From Rhodanobacter sp. B05 (GTDB lineage: Bacteria > Pseudomonadota > Gammaproteobacteria > Xanthomonadales > Rhodanobacteraceae): a DNA stretch of 64,000 bases. A program made the translations under genes and the position numbers. Position 1 is the first letter of the stretch. Every line of letters starts with the position of its first letter. Below are positions 37,168-48,654 of this stretch, piece by piece. Location of the stretch: assembly GCF_002001085.1 (NCBI RefSeq), contig NZ_MUNU01000017.1, forward strand, positions 407,670 to 471,669. Direction: 5' to 3'. The notes beneath the pieces were generated by a model that saw only the letters and a list, made by a program, of their open reading frames with translations, ran no database searches and was not told the origin of the DNA.

Positions 37168-40100
37168 TTGCATATCGTGCTAGACCTGCAGGCGTGTCAG
37201 TCCCCGGGTGGCCGCCGTCGCGGGATTGGTCGCTATTCACTGGCGCTGGCCAAGGCCATGGCCGCGAATCCGCGCGGCCATGACGTCACCGTGTTACTCA
37301 ATACGGCGATGAGCGAATCGATCGAATACTTGCGTGCCGAGTTCGACGGACTGTTGCCGCAGGAGCGACTGATAACCTGGGATGCCGTGGCACCCACGGC
37401 GTACATGGATCCCGCCAACACGTTCAGGAGAAAGGCTTCCGAGACTTTGCGATTGCAGGTCCTGCGACAGCTGAAACCCGATATCGTGCATGTGGCCAGC
37501 ATGATCGAAGGGTTTGCCGAGGAACTGGTAGCCACAGTTCCGGAAGCAGGGGAAGCTTATTCGAACGCTGCCACGCTGTACGACCTGATCCCGCTGGTAC
37601 ACCCGGAGAAATATCTGTTCGACTCCCGTGCCCGGCAGTGGTACATGGAGAAGATCGAATATCTCCGTCGCGCGGAAGTACTGCTCGGCATATCCCGATT
37701 CACCTGTGATGAGGCTCAAGAGCTGTTGTCGATCCCGAGGGAGCGCCTGACCGATATCTCAGGGGCTGCCGATGCCATCTTCAAGCCCATTGCTGGCGCA
37801 GAAGGTTTTCGACAGGAATTGATGCGCAGATATGGTCTGCTCAAGCCTTTCGTGATGTACGCGGGTGGATTCGATCCAAGGAAGAACATTGGTGCATTGA
37901 TCCAGGCATTTGCGTTGCTGCCCCGCGCGGTGCGTCAAGCCCATCAATTGGCCATTGTCGGAGGAGCGCCAGAGTCAGCGCGGCTCGAATTGATTGCCCT
38001 CATGACGAAGGCTGGCGTCGCCGCCAATGAAGTGGTGTTCACCGGGTACGTGCCGGACAGCGATCTGGTCAAGCTGTACAACCTCTGTGCGCTATATGTT
38101 TTTCCCTCGTTGCAGGAAGGCTTCGGGCTGCCTGCGCTGGAAGCGATGTCCAGTGGGGCTATCGTCATCGGGTCCAATACCTCCAGTTTGCCGGAGGTCA
38201 TCGGGCATCCGGGTTCATTGTTCGACCCTAGCCGCCCCCAGGCCATTGCTGACAAAATCGTTGAAGCGATAACGGATGAGCCGTTTCGCGAAAATCTTCG
38301 TGTTCATGGCCTCAAGCAGCCATTGAAGTTTTCCTGGTGGGAATCGGCACGGCGTGCCATGGAAGCGTTCGAGGCTGCGGTAGAGCGGCGCCAACCGACA
38401 GCGGCTATCGTCGTCCCGAAGCAGCGTGATTCCGTTGCGTTCCTCCCGGCGCCTAGATCGACCGCTACCGGCCAAGGTATTGAGTCCGCTGTGGTCTATG
38501 CTGATAGTGATTGTGATGGCGTCTCCTCGAAGCGTTCACTTTCACGTTTTCGAGACGAGCGACAGCGATATGACCGGGTGGTCATCGAGCTGGCCAACCA
38601 TCCCTACTGCGCCAAGACCCTTGCACTCGCCGTGGATGGTGCGAGCGATATCCTGTTGCGCGAGCGGACCTTTGGTGCCGCGCTGCACAGGCTTGCCGCG
38701 GAAAAGTCGGGGCGTGAACTGGTTGTTTCACTGCTCTATCGGTCCGGTGGATATGGCGCGCTGCGAGCAGCTATCGATGCGGACTTTTCCGCCAGCATTC
38801 TGGGTAACTGGGTAAGAGCGAGGAGTTTGTCCACGCTGGGTCAGTGTCAGTTGCTTGCGAGCAACGATCCGGGTGCCGATGCCATGGAGCGTGTCGGATG
38901 GAACTGGCGGGATCGCATACGCAACATTGCCGTGGAGATGACAGCGAGTGACGGGAATGCGGATGCCTCGGCACAGGATTGGACCCGGGTGGCCATGGCA
39001 ATTTCCCGGAATGTTCTGACGCCGGTGGGCGGTCCGCAATGGCTTGTCGATATCTCGCAACTCACGGTTTCGGACGCAGGCACCGGCATCCAGCGTGTGG
39101 TACGTCATGTACTTGACGAGCTGTTCGTGACGCCACCGCCCGGGTACCGCGTCGAGCCCATCTACCTGGACAAGGATGGGGTTTTTCATTACGCGCGAAG
39201 TTACTGTGCCCGCCGTTATTTCCCGGGGGAGACGCTGCCAGCGGATGAGGTAGTCGAATTCTCCAGTGCAGATGTCTACCTCGGGCTGGACCTGGGTGCA
39301 CATCTTGTTCCGCAGTACCTCGACCTTTTCCGGGAAATGCGTTATCGCGGGATAAAGCAGCATTTCGTGGTCTATGATTTGCTGCCTATCCTGCGTCCCG
39401 ATTGTTTCAGGCCCGAGTTGCTGCCTACGTTCCGTTCCTGGTACGAGGCAGTGTCGGAACTGGCGGACAGCATCGTGTGCATTTCCCGCGCCGTTGCCGA
39501 CGAGTTCGAAACCTGGCTCTATCAGTCCATGCCGGCGCGCCAGCGCCCTCTGGCCATTGGTTACTTCCACCTGGGCGCCGATATCGCGAAAGCAGGTGCA
39601 GGCGATGGGTCCGACGTGCATGTCCATCCGCAACTGGCTGGACTTGGTGAGCACCCGACCTTCCTCATGGTGGGTACGATCGAGCCGCGCAAAGGGCATG
39701 CGCAGACACTGGAAGCATTTGAACGACTCTGGCAACAGGGCGTAGAAGCCAATTTGTTGATTATCGGGCGCGCCGGCTGGCTGAGCGACCATGTCATGCA
39801 GCGCCTGCGCGAGCATCCGCAGCAGGGCAAGCAGTTGTTCTGGTTCGACGCCGCCGATGACAACCTCTTGCTGGCGGCCTACCACCGTGCCTCCGCGATG
39901 CTGATGGCGTCGGAGGGCGAGGGTTTTGGTCTGCCATTGATCGAGGCGGCGCATCATGGCCTGCCTCTGATCACCCGTGATCTGCCTGTTTTCAGGGAAA
40001 TCGTCGGTGAGCACGGCTATTACTTTACCGGTTACGGTGCCGAAAGCCTGGCCGGCGCATTGACTGCCTGGCTGGCTCTCGATGCGCAAGGAAATGCGCC

Positions 40101-40620
40101 GCAGCCAGCCGGTATGCGCTGGCAAACCTGGAGCGAATCCACCGCCCAGTTGATCGACGTGGTGAGTCGAGGGCACTGGGTGCATACATGGATGCCAAGG
40201 CCGTTGTATCGCCACAAGGCCAGCGACCACAGATTCCAGACCGACGTCGGCAAGTTGGTGCGTGGCCGCATGGAGTCGAGAGGTGTTGCCGGGCTGCTAT
40301 TATGTGGACCCTCTGTACCGATGCTGGCGGGGCATTACCGAGTGTTTTTGTCTGGCGGTTGGCGCGAGCATTCAGGTCGCGTACGGCTGGATATCGCCAG
40401 TGAGTCAGGGGCACAGGTTCATGCCCGGGCTGAATTTGGCTCCGAATATTCGTCTGCAGATGGATGCTTGGTGGAATTGGAGCTGGATCTGAGTGTGGAC
40501 GCAGAGGATCTGGCCATCCGTGTTGAGGTGGATGCGGGTACGGACTTGTGGATCGACGAGTTGGTGATAAGCCCCTGGGCGAATTTGCCTCTGCCTGATA
40601 TCTCGCCGACCACGGGTTAG
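37168..40620 (+). CDS. Double-domain family 4 glycosyltransferase with central linker and C-terminal beta domain
   Basis: Predicted 1150-aa enzyme. The first GT4 domain (about 1-400) starts HIVLDLQACQS...GIGRYS and has E317-x7-E325 in EGFGLPALE. A linker of about 240 residues without recognisable motif follows. The second GT4 domain (about 640-1010) has E918-x7-E926 in EGFGLPLIE. The last ~110 residues look like a beta-sandwich. Two active sites in one chain fit synthesis of an alternating rhamnan or mannan backbone, as in WbdA-type polymerases. Start: TTG at 37168 has GGAGA 8-10 nt upstream and begins directly at the conserved N-terminus; the ORF overlaps the previous gene if started earlier. 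A TTG start is unusual, and a nearby CTG-type start is not favoured. Confidence 0.85.
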   Translation: MHIVLDLQACQSPGGRRRGIGRYSLALAKAMAANPRGHDVTVLLNTAMSESIEYLRAEFDGLLPQERLITWDAVAPTAYMDPANTFRRKASETLRLQVLRQLKPDIVHVASMIEGFAEELVATVPEAGEAYSNAATLYDLIPLVHPEKYLFDSRARQWYMEKIEYLRRAEVLLGISRFTCDEAQELLSIPRERLTDISGAADAIFKPIAGAEGFRQELMRRYGLLKPFVMYAGGFDPRKNIGALIQAFALLPRAVRQAHQLAIVGGAPESARLELIALMTKAGVAANEVVFTGYVPDSDLVKLYNLCALYVFPSLQEGFGLPALEAMSSGAIVIGSNTSSLPEVIGHPGSLFDPSRPQAIADKIVEAITDEPFRENLRVHGLKQPLKFSWWESARRAMEAFEAAVERRQPTAAIVVPKQRDSVAFLPAPRSTATGQGIESAVVYADSDCDGVSSKRSLSRFRDERQRYDRVVIELANHPYCAKTLALAVDGASDILLRERTFGAALHRLAAEKSGRELVVSLLYRSGGYGALRAAIDADFSASILGNWVRARSLSTLGQCQLLASNDPGADAMERVGWNWRDRIRNIAVEMTASDGNADASAQDWTRVAMAISRNVLTPVGGPQWLVDISQLTVSDAGTGIQRVVRHVLDELFVTPPPGYRVEPIYLDKDGVFHYARSYCARRYFPGETLPADEVVEFSSADVYLGLDLGAHLVPQYLDLFREMRYRGIKQHFVVYDLLPILRPDCFRPELLPTFRSWYEAVSELADSIVCISRAVADEFETWLYQSMPARQRPLAIGYFHLGADIAKAGAGDGSDVHVHPQLAGLGEHPTFLMVGTIEPRKGHAQTLEAFERLWQQGVEANLLIIGRAGWLSDHVMQRLREHPQQGKQLFWFDAADDNLLLAAYHRASAMLMASEGEGFGLPLIEAAHHGLPLITRDLPVFREIVGEHGYYFTGYGAESLAGALTAWLALDAQGNAPQPAGMRWQTWSESTAQLIDVVSRGHWVHTWMPRPLYRHKASDHRFQTDVGKLVRGRMESRGVAGLLLCGPSVPMLAGHYRVFLSGGWREHSGRVRLDIASESGAQVHARAEFGSEYSSADGCLVELELDLSVDAEDLAIRVEVDAGTDLWIDELVISPWANLPLPDISPTTG

Positions 40621-40701
40621 ATGCGCGACATCGGTTGCATGGAGGTCGAGGGCATGGCATATGCCGCCGAAGCCAACCGATCATCCGGCCAGTTGAACTG
40701 A

Positions 40702-41775
<1,074 letters not shown>

Positions 41776-41776
41776 C

Positions 41777-42670
41777 GTGGTTCGACCACGCGCATTGCTG
41801 ACCGGTCGCAATGGGTTCACGGGCCGTTATGTGGCTCGTGAACTTGAAGCTGCCGGATACGAGGTCGTCGGCCTGAGCGACCGCCAGGACCCCGCGGATA
41901 CAGGCTCGATTACCGCCAACCTGCTCGATCGCGAAGCAGTGCATGCAGCCGTTGCCGCAGTGCAGCCGGATGTGGTGTTGCATCTGGCGGCGATATCATT
42001 CGTTGCCCACGGCGATGTGGACGAGATCTATCGCGTCAATGTCGTGGGCACGCGCAACCTGCTTGATGCCCTGGCATCTGCGCCGAAATTGCCGCGACTG
42101 GTGGTGCTGGCCAGTAGCGCCAATGTCTACGGAAACGCGGATGTCGAACCGATCACCGAGGCCACGCCGCTGGCGCCGGAAAATGATTATGCGGTGAGCA
42201 AGTGCGCCATGGAGTACATGGCCCGACTGTGGATGGGCAAGTTGCCCATCGTCATCACCCGCCCGTTCAACTACACCGGCGTGGGGCAAGCCGAGCAGTT
42301 CCTGATTCCCAAGATCGTGGCCCACTTCCGTCGCGGTGAAAGAGTCATCGAACTTGGCAATACGCAAGTCGTGCGGGATTTTGGTGATGTACGTGATGTG
42401 GCCGCGATATATGCGGGCCTGGTTCGTTCCCAACCGATCAATGGCATCTTCAACATCTGTACGGGCATCGGTCACTCCCTTGGCGATGTACTGAACATGA
42501 TGTGCGAGATCGCGGGTTACAGGATGGAAGTCCGCGTGAATCCGCAGTTTGTACGGGCGAACGAGGTGGCGCGACTGATCGGCTCCAATGCTGGCATTCA
42601 TCGTGTGCTGGGGGCGGTTACAGCCAGATCCTTGCGGGAAACGTTGGCATGGATGTATGCCGGCGATTGA
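41777..42670 (+). CDS. rmd: GDP-4-keto-6-deoxy-D-mannose reductase (GDP-D-rhamnose synthesis)
   Basis: Predicted 297-aa SDR enzyme. The Rossmann motif is GRNGFTG and the catalytic motif YAVSK. It begins at a GTG one base after the gmd stop. Position directly after gmd and similarity to Rmd rather than the epimerase-reductase Fcl (GDP-L-fucose) support D-rhamnose, as in Pseudomonas common antigen and Xanthomonas LPS. GDP-6-deoxy-D-talose synthesis is a less likely alternative. Confidence 0.88.
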   Translation: MVRPRALLTGRNGFTGRYVARELEAAGYEVVGLSDRQDPADTGSITANLLDREAVHAAVAAVQPDVVLHLAAISFVAHGDVDEIYRVNVVGTRNLLDALASAPKLPRLVVLASSANVYGNADVEPITEATPLAPENDYAVSKCAMEYMARLWMGKLPIVITRPFNYTGVGQAEQFLIPKIVAHFRRGERVIELGNTQVVRDFGDVRDVAAIYAGLVRSQPINGIFNICTGIGHSLGDVLNMMCEIAGYRMEVRVNPQFVRANEVARLIGSNAGIHRVLGAVTARSLRETLAWMYAGD

Positions 42671-42758
42671 TCATGAACAGCGATGGACCCGGCATGTCGT
42701 ATCGGCGGAAGTTTGAAGTGTGTTTCGTGCGGGTCCCGCAGTGGTGAAAGGGGGTGAT

Positions 42759-45338
42759 ATGGGTCGGACAGTTGGGGAGGCCAATGGCCTGATCGATCGC
42801 GTGCTCGAATGGGTCGTTGTCTGGGTGCTGCTTGCCAGTGGGCTGGGTTTGGCGGCCACGCTCGCGCACCACTTTCTCGCGCCGCAGGTATGCATTGCCA
42901 CCACACTCCTGACAGTGATCTATGCGCGGTGTACTCGGGGGCGTGGATCCCTGTACACGTTGTCTGGCGTAAAACCGAAGCACATGATCCTGCTGATCCT
43001 GGTCTGCCTGTTTTTCAGGTTGCCGGCTTTCAACCATGTGCAAGGTGGGCAGGATGAGGGGGTGTACGTCAACATGGCCAACTACATCGAGCGCACCGGA
43101 AGTCTTGTCATATGGGACACGCCGCTTGAGCAGCTGCAGGGTACGTCTTTCGTCGAACGTTACCTTGCCGAGAACCGTAACTTGAGCACAGATCCCGCAT
43201 CTCTAAATGCGGGATCCTATTTGGGTGGCGTCTACACCCGCAGTCCCACCGGGGATGGCCTCTATTTCCAGTTCTACCATTTATTCCCGATATGGATGGC
43301 ACTTGCTGCTGGAGTCTTCGGCACTACATTCGCAGTGTATGCATTGACGTTGTTTGCACTGCTTTCCGTGGTGTTCTTGTACCGTTTGACGTTAGTGCTA
43401 ACCGGATCATCGCGGGCTGCATTGATTGCGGGGTTGCTGCTGGCACTCAATCCACTGCATGCCTTCTTTTCTAAATTTCCGGTCACTGAGGTGCCTACAT
43501 TGGCATTCTCATTGATAGGGTTCACCTATCTCGCGCTATTCTGGCGTGCCGAGGATGGCTCGCGCCATCGACGCTGGTTGCTGCTGTCGATGCTCAGCTT
43601 TGGCGCCCTGTTCATGACCCGCATCAGCGGCTTCATGTACGTCCCGTTCCTGATCGTTGTGGCGGTGGTGAGTGCCGCCAATGATGCGGATCGCATGCGC
43701 CGGAAATACATGCAGTTTTGGGTGCTGGGTGTGGTTGCGCTATATGCCGTTTCGGTGGCCTATGGATTGCGCTGGTCGCATCAGTACGCATTGGATATTT
43801 ACCGTGCCTCCTTCGGACGCGTCTTCCCTTCTCACTGGCAGGTCGGTGTGGCTGCTCTGGTGGTGGTGGCACTGATGGCCTGGTCTGGTCTGGTCGCCTT
43901 GGCACAAACAGGCATGCGTCCCCGTATCGACAGGTTTATCGTCGTGCCATTGCGCCGCGCCGTCGCACCGATTGTCCTGATCAGTCTTGCGTTGGGAATT
44001 TACAAGATCTATCAACTGGGTTGGACGGCTCACTATCAAGGCGATGGATGGCTGGATACGCAGTGGGGGTTGGCGGGCAGCCACTGGCGGGCCGTGAAGG
44101 CCAGTAGTCTGGCGGCATTTTTCGTCTACACAGGGCCACTGTTGCCGTTGGCATTTCTTGGCCTTGTCCTGCGGCGCCAGCGTGAGCCGCGCATCGAATT
44201 TCTGCGGTTGTTCTCGGCAGGGTTCTTTGTCTATATCGTGCTCTTGCAATGGACCATCCCCTATGGGCCTTACTATGCGCGCTACCTGCTAAGCGAGGCC
44301 GTTCCATACATGTTGTTGTTCACCGTGGCGGCATGGGCGTGCATGCCAAGGAACGGTGTTCGTCGCATCCTGAATGCGGCTCTGGCAATCACCCTGATCT
44401 ACAGCGTCACGGCAACTGCGGGTCAGTTGGGAAAGAATGAAAGCGAAGGGGTATATCAGTCGCTGGCGCAGCTGTTGGCGCCCGTCGACAAGGGCGACAT
44501 CATCCTGCTGGATACGCTGGCAGCTGGTGCACCGGATAACAATCAGCTCAAGACACCGATTGTGTATACCTTTGGCCTTACCGCAGTCACGGTCAGCGGG
44601 GGCAGCCTTGCCGATCATGCATACATTGCCGCATTGAATGCACGCTACGACGAAGTATTCATGATCTCGCAGTCGGCTACGGTTCCCACAGGCTATGAAT
44701 CGATGGGAAGCACCCGGTTTCGGGTCGAAACATATGAATGGAACCACGCCTTCCCGCATAAGCTGTCCGTAAGCGAAGATGCTCGTCTGTACCTCTATCG
44801 TCTGGTCAGGCCGATCTTTCCGTTTGGGCATCCGGAAAGTTTCAAAGCGCCTGGGGCCTGGAACGAGTGGCTTACGAGTGGCTGGAGCGACCCGGAAGCC
44901 GGAGGCGTATGGAGCAGTGGGGCGCATGCCGAGATCACCATTGACCCACGGCAGCTATCGCATGTAGTGCAAGGCGTTCGTCTAAATTTCGAGGTGTATG
45001 GCCTGGTGACGGCGGGACACCCACACCAGCGTATTCAGGTGAGTGTGAACGGTATGGCCGCAGGTACGCATGATGTGGTTTATCCGAACAATCTGATACG
45101 GTTCGATGTAGTAGTCCCGGCCACCGATATGGTTTCATCAAACGCGATTCGTATCGCTTTTGATCTTCCCGATGCTGTGTCCCCTCAGTCTATCGGCATC
45201 AATAAGGATCCGCGCGTGCTTGGCATCCAAATGCGGATGTTGACAGCATCGCCACTCGATCCGGTCAGCCAGTTGTCGTCGGCACCAGCCGCTGGGGCCG
45301 TCGCACCGGTCGCACCAGATAAACACAAATTGCATTGA
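42759..45338 (+). CDS. GT-C-type membrane glycosyltransferase (GT39/ArnT-like)
   Basis: Predicted 859-aa integral membrane protein. About 11-13 hydrophobic helices span residues 10-600; the first periplasmic loop has a DE pair in GGQDEGVY, where GT-C enzymes keep their catalytic acid. Residues about 600-859 form a soluble, beta-rich periplasmic domain. Such enzymes transfer sugars from polyprenyl-phosphate donors to glycans or lipid A on the periplasmic side. The ATG at 42759 has a strong AAAGGGGG site, which decides against the upstream frame from 42720. Acceptor and sugar are unknown; it sits between rmd and phosphomannomutase. Confidence 0.78.
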   Translation: MGRTVGEANGLIDRVLEWVVVWVLLASGLGLAATLAHHFLAPQVCIATTLLTVIYARCTRGRGSLYTLSGVKPKHMILLILVCLFFRLPAFNHVQGGQDEGVYVNMANYIERTGSLVIWDTPLEQLQGTSFVERYLAENRNLSTDPASLNAGSYLGGVYTRSPTGDGLYFQFYHLFPIWMALAAGVFGTTFAVYALTLFALLSVVFLYRLTLVLTGSSRAALIAGLLLALNPLHAFFSKFPVTEVPTLAFSLIGFTYLALFWRAEDGSRHRRWLLLSMLSFGALFMTRISGFMYVPFLIVVAVVSAANDADRMRRKYMQFWVLGVVALYAVSVAYGLRWSHQYALDIYRASFGRVFPSHWQVGVAALVVVALMAWSGLVALAQTGMRPRIDRFIVVPLRRAVAPIVLISLALGIYKIYQLGWTAHYQGDGWLDTQWGLAGSHWRAVKASSLAAFFVYTGPLLPLAFLGLVLRRQREPRIEFLRLFSAGFFVYIVLLQWTIPYGPYYARYLLSEAVPYMLLFTVAAWACMPRNGVRRILNAALAITLIYSVTATAGQLGKNESEGVYQSLAQLLAPVDKGDIILLDTLAAGAPDNNQLKTPIVYTFGLTAVTVSGGSLADHAYIAALNARYDEVFMISQSATVPTGYESMGSTRFRVETYEWNHAFPHKLSVSEDARLYLYRLVRPIFPFGHPESFKAPGAWNEWLTSGWSDPEAGGVWSSGAHAEITIDPRQLSHVVQGVRLNFEVYGLVTAGHPHQRIQVSVNGMAAGTHDVVYPNNLIRFDVVVPATDMVSSNAIRIAFDLPDAVSPQSIGINKDPRVLGIQMRMLTASPLDPVSQLSSAPAAGAVAPVAPDKHKLH

Positions 45339-45348
45339 GAACGGACAC

Positions 45349-46692
45349 ATGCTCAAGTGTTTCAAGGCTTACGACATACGCGGTCGCGTACCCGATGACC
45401 TCAATGAGGACATCGCCTATCGGATCGGCCGTGCCTACGCCGAAATTCTGAAACCGCGCGAAGTCGTGGTCGGCCAGGATGTGCGCCTCGACAGCCCGAC
45501 GCTTGCAGCGGCGCTGACGCGCGGCATCAACGATGCCGGCGCCAATGTCATCGACATCGGCTTGTGCGGGACCGAAGAGGTCTATTTCCAGACCGCACAT
45601 CGCCATGTCGGTGGCGGCATCATGGTGACCGCCAGCCACAATCCGATGGACTACAACGGCATGAAGCTGGTGCGCGAAGACGCGCGGCCAGTCAGCGGGG
45701 ACACCGGGCTCAGGGATATCGAGGCGCTGGGCGAGTCAGGCAATTTCACACCGTCGAACCGGGTCGGCTCCGTGCGCATCGATAATGACAAATCTGCGTA
45801 TATCGCGCATCTGCTCAGCTACATTGACCGTGCGGCCCTGCGTCCGCTCAAGATTGTCGTCAACGCAGGCAATGGCGGTGCCGGCCTGGTGATCGACGAG
45901 CTGGCGCCGTACCTGCCGTTCGAGTTCATTCGCATCCACCATGAGCCGGATGGCAGTTTTCCGCATGGCATACCCAACCCGTTGTTGCCGGAGAACCGTG
46001 CCGCGACGGCCGAGGCCGTGCGTGAATCCGGTGCGGATATCGGCATCGCCTGGGACGGCGACTTTGATCGCTGCTTCTTCTTCGACGCCGAAGGTCGCTT
46101 CATCGAGGGGTACTACCTGGTCGGCCTGCTCGCTGCCCAATTGCTGGAGAAGCACCCGGGCGGCCGGATCATCCACGATCCGAGGCTGACCTGGAACACC
46201 ATCGAGATGGTGCAAGAAGCAGGTGGCGTGCCGGTACTGGGCAAGACCGGTCATGCGTTCATCAAGGAGCGCATGCGCATCGAGGACGCCGTCTACGGTG
46301 GCGAAATGAGCGCACACCATTACTTCCGCGATTTTTCCTATTGCGACTCGGGAATGATTCCGTGGCTTTTGATTGCCGAACGCATATGCCGCACCGGAGT
46401 GCCGTTGGCAGAGATGGTGGAAGCACGCATGCAGTCCTATCCGTGCAGCGGCGAAATCAACTTCCGCGTGGATGATGCAGCCGCCACGCTGGACCGCATC
46501 CTTGCCCACTATGCAGCGGACGCTCCCGTAATCGATCGAACAGACGGCTTGAGCCTGGAATTCCCGGCATGGCGTTTCAATGTACGCTCGTCCAATACAG
46601 AACCGCTATTGAGGCTGAATGTGGAGACGCGTGGCAGCTCCGATCTGATGCAGGAAAAGACTGACGAATTGCGCCGTCTTATTCAGGCATGA
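45349..46692 (+). CDS. manB: Phosphomannomutase
   Basis: Predicted 447-aa alpha-D-phosphohexomutase. The phosphoserine loop TASHNP places the catalytic Ser at 96, the metal-binding DGDFDR is in the middle, and EMSAHHYF is the sugar-specificity loop of mannomutases. C-terminal [12 protein letters not shown] is the phosphate-binding site. It converts mannose-6-phosphate to mannose-1-phosphate for XanB. It starts 10 bases after the GT-C gene and is likely cotranscribed. The ManB/CpsG type is supported over PGM by the loop and size, though dual phosphoglucomutase activity, as in XanA, is possible. Confidence 0.92.
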   Translation: MLKCFKAYDIRGRVPDDLNEDIAYRIGRAYAEILKPREVVVGQDVRLDSPTLAAALTRGINDAGANVIDIGLCGTEEVYFQTAHRHVGGGIMVTASHNPMDYNGMKLVREDARPVSGDTGLRDIEALGESGNFTPSNRVGSVRIDNDKSAYIAHLLSYIDRAALRPLKIVVNAGNGGAGLVIDELAPYLPFEFIRIHHEPDGSFPHGIPNPLLPENRAATAEAVRESGADIGIAWDGDFDRCFFFDAEGRFIEGYYLVGLLAAQLLEKHPGGRIIHDPRLTWNTIEMVQEAGGVPVLGKTGHAFIKERMRIEDAVYGGEMSAHHYFRDFSYCDSGMIPWLLIAERICRTGVPLAEMVEARMQSYPCSGEINFRVDDAAATLDRILAHYAADAPVIDRTDGLSLEFPAWRFNVRSSNTEPLLRLNVETRGSSDLMQEKTDELRRLIQA

Positions 46693-46848
46693 ACAGGCAA
46701 GTAGTGTGGAGCGATTCTGCCGGAGCATCAGCCAGTGTAGTGGTGCCGGCAGCCGCGACAAGTCATTAGGCAAGCCTGTACCGGATCGAACTTCGTGTCT
46801 CCGGGGCCCACAACACCATATGTTTGATCGAAGCAGCAGGCCTTGAAC

Positions 46849-48282
46849 ATGAGCAACCCGGCCAAGGAACAAGATATCCCTTTGTGCATCGATCTGGATG
46901 GCACCCTGGTGCGCACAGATCTGCTGGTCGAATCCGCGCTCTCACTATTGCACCGGAATCCATTTTACCTGTTCGCTTTTGTTGCCTGGCTTGTCAAAGG
47001 CAAGGCTTGCCTGAAGCAGAAAGTGGCCGAGCGAGCGCATCTGGATGCCGAGACATTGCCGTACGACGATCGTGTGGTGGAGCTGGTTCACGCCAATCAG
47101 GCACGACGGAAAGTCATTCTCTGCACGGCGTCGGACCGGAAATTGGCCGATGCCGTGGCTGTCCACCTGGGCGGTTTTGCGGAAGTCCTTGCCAGTGATG
47201 GGCAAAGGAATCTCTCGGGGGCACGCAAGGCGCAATTGCTGGTCGAAAGATACGGCGCAAAGGCATTCGACTATGCAGGTAATGACCGCGTCGATTTGCA
47301 TGTATGGAGGCAGGCAAGAAAAGCGTATGTCGCGAATGCCAGTAATGCCGTGATCCGCGATGCCGCCAAGGTGAGTACGGTTGAAGTTGTCTTGCCACGG
47401 GAGGGTGGCAGGTTGCGCGCATGGATCAAGGCGCTGCGGTTGCACCAATGGCTCAAGAACCTGTTGGTCTTCCTGCCGCTGCTGGCATCGCACCGTGTCT
47501 TCGATGTGGCCGCGCTTTCCAGGTCGATGCAGGCATTCCTGGCATTCGGGCTGTGCGCATCGGGCGTCTACCTGCTCAACGATCTGCTGGACCTCGATGC
47601 GGATCGGCGACATCCGCGGAAACGAAGGCGTCCGTTTGCCAGGGGCTCCTTGTCGGTTGCTCAAGGGCTTCTTGCCTTCCCACTGCTGACGCTCGCGGCC
47701 GGTGTTCTGGCGTTTTTTGTCAATTACAAATTCCTATTAATACTGCTGCTCTATTACCTGCTGACGAATGCCTACTCGTTCCGCCTGAAGCGCATTGCCA
47801 TGCTGGATGTCATGGTATTGGCTGGGCTTTACAGCATACGTGTGGTGGCCGGTGCGGCAGCCATCAATGTGCCGTTATCGTTCTGGCTGCTCGCGTTTTC
47901 CGTATTCATCTTCCTGAGCCTGGCGATCTTGAAGCGCTACACCGAATTGCGCTCCATACTGAGATCGGGGAAACAATCCGCGAGCGGGCGTGGCTACGCA
48001 GTCGATGACCTGCCGCTGCTGCAGTCGCTGGGTGTGGCGAGCGGGTACCTGAGCGTGCTGGTACTTGCGCTGTACGTCAACAGCACGGCGAGCGAAGTGC
48101 TTTACCGCAGACCACAGGTGTTGTGGCTGTTGTGTCCTGCCTTGCTGTACTGGGTGGGTCGTGCCTGGCTGGTCGCTCATCGGGACCGCATGCACGACGA
48201 TCCGATCATTTTCGCTGTGACTGACCGGGTCAGTCAGGCCATGCTGGCGATTTTTGTACTCATCATATTTCTGGCGGTCTGA
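46849..48282 (+). CDS. HAD phosphatase - UbiA prenyltransferase fusion
   Basis: Predicted 477-aa protein. Residues 10-175 are a HAD-superfamily phosphatase with nucleophile Asp15 and Asp17 (DLDGT). Residues about 185-477 are a UbiA-type membrane prenyltransferase with about nine helices, the first Asp motif NDLLDLDADRRHP from residue 244 and a second near the YSIRV segment. This fusion is typical of proteins similar to decaprenyl-phosphate phosphoribosyltransferase, whose product is dephosphorylated by the HAD part to a polyprenyl-phospho-pentofuranose. No DprE1 or DprE2 epimerase gene is in the window, so ribose is the simplest sugar. The ATG at 46849 is preferred to the TTG at 46843. Confidence 0.85.
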   Translation: MSNPAKEQDIPLCIDLDGTLVRTDLLVESALSLLHRNPFYLFAFVAWLVKGKACLKQKVAERAHLDAETLPYDDRVVELVHANQARRKVILCTASDRKLADAVAVHLGGFAEVLASDGQRNLSGARKAQLLVERYGAKAFDYAGNDRVDLHVWRQARKAYVANASNAVIRDAAKVSTVEVVLPREGGRLRAWIKALRLHQWLKNLLVFLPLLASHRVFDVAALSRSMQAFLAFGLCASGVYLLNDLLDLDADRRHPRKRRRPFARGSLSVAQGLLAFPLLTLAAGVLAFFVNYKFLLILLLYYLLTNAYSFRLKRIAMLDVMVLAGLYSIRVVAGAAAINVPLSFWLLAFSVFIFLSLAILKRYTELRSILRSGKQSASGRGYAVDDLPLLQSLGVASGYLSVLVLALYVNSTASEVLYRRPQVLWLLCPALLYWVGRAWLVAHRDRMHDDPIIFAVTDRVSQAMLAIFVLIIFLAV

Positions 48283-48290
48283 GGTTCGCG

Positions 48291-48635
48291 ATGAATATTC
48301 TGGGTTATGGTGCTCTGACCGCGGCAGGCTTTTGCGGTGCGCTGGCCAGCGTACTGCTTACCCGGGTAGCCAATATCCCCATTATCCCATTCAGTTACGG
48401 TGGGGTCGGAGGGCGTTTCGTTGCCGTGTCCGTCTACGGAGTGGGGTTCCTGCTTTATGGTTATGCGCTGAAGAGCATTGGTGTAAGTGTTGCGTACCCG
48501 GTCATGGTGGCAATCAGTGTCATGGCATTGCTGGCTTATGCCGCAGCCCAAGGCGAATTGGTGGGCGTGAAAAATATCGTTGGCGCCGTTTTGATACTTG
48601 CCGGTGTGGCGTTGCTGGCACAAATCAAATCATGA
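48291..48635 (+). CDS. SMR-like four-helix membrane protein, candidate lipid-sugar flippase
   Basis: Predicted 114-aa protein with four membrane helices and the size of small multidrug resistance proteins. The key glutamate of TM1 in drug exporters (EmrE Glu14) is missing: the corresponding helix is GALTAAGFCGALASVLL. This argues against drug/proton antiport and is more like the ArnE/ArnF group, which flips polyprenyl-phosphate sugars. It starts 8 bases after the HAD-UbiA gene and precedes a membrane glycosyltransferase-like gene, consistent with flipping the polyprenyl-phospho-sugar that UbiA would make. Confidence 0.75.
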   Translation: MNILGYGALTAAGFCGALASVLLTRVANIPIIPFSYGGVGGRFVAVSVYGVGFLLYGYALKSIGVSVAYPVMVAISVMALLAYAAAQGELVGVKNIVGAVLILAGVALLAQIKS

Positions 48636-48654
48636 CAAGCATTGAGCGATTCGC

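Noticed and set aside
48291..48635. Multidrug exporter of the SMR family
   Set aside because: The conserved TM1 glutamate is missing, and the gene lies in a glycan operon.
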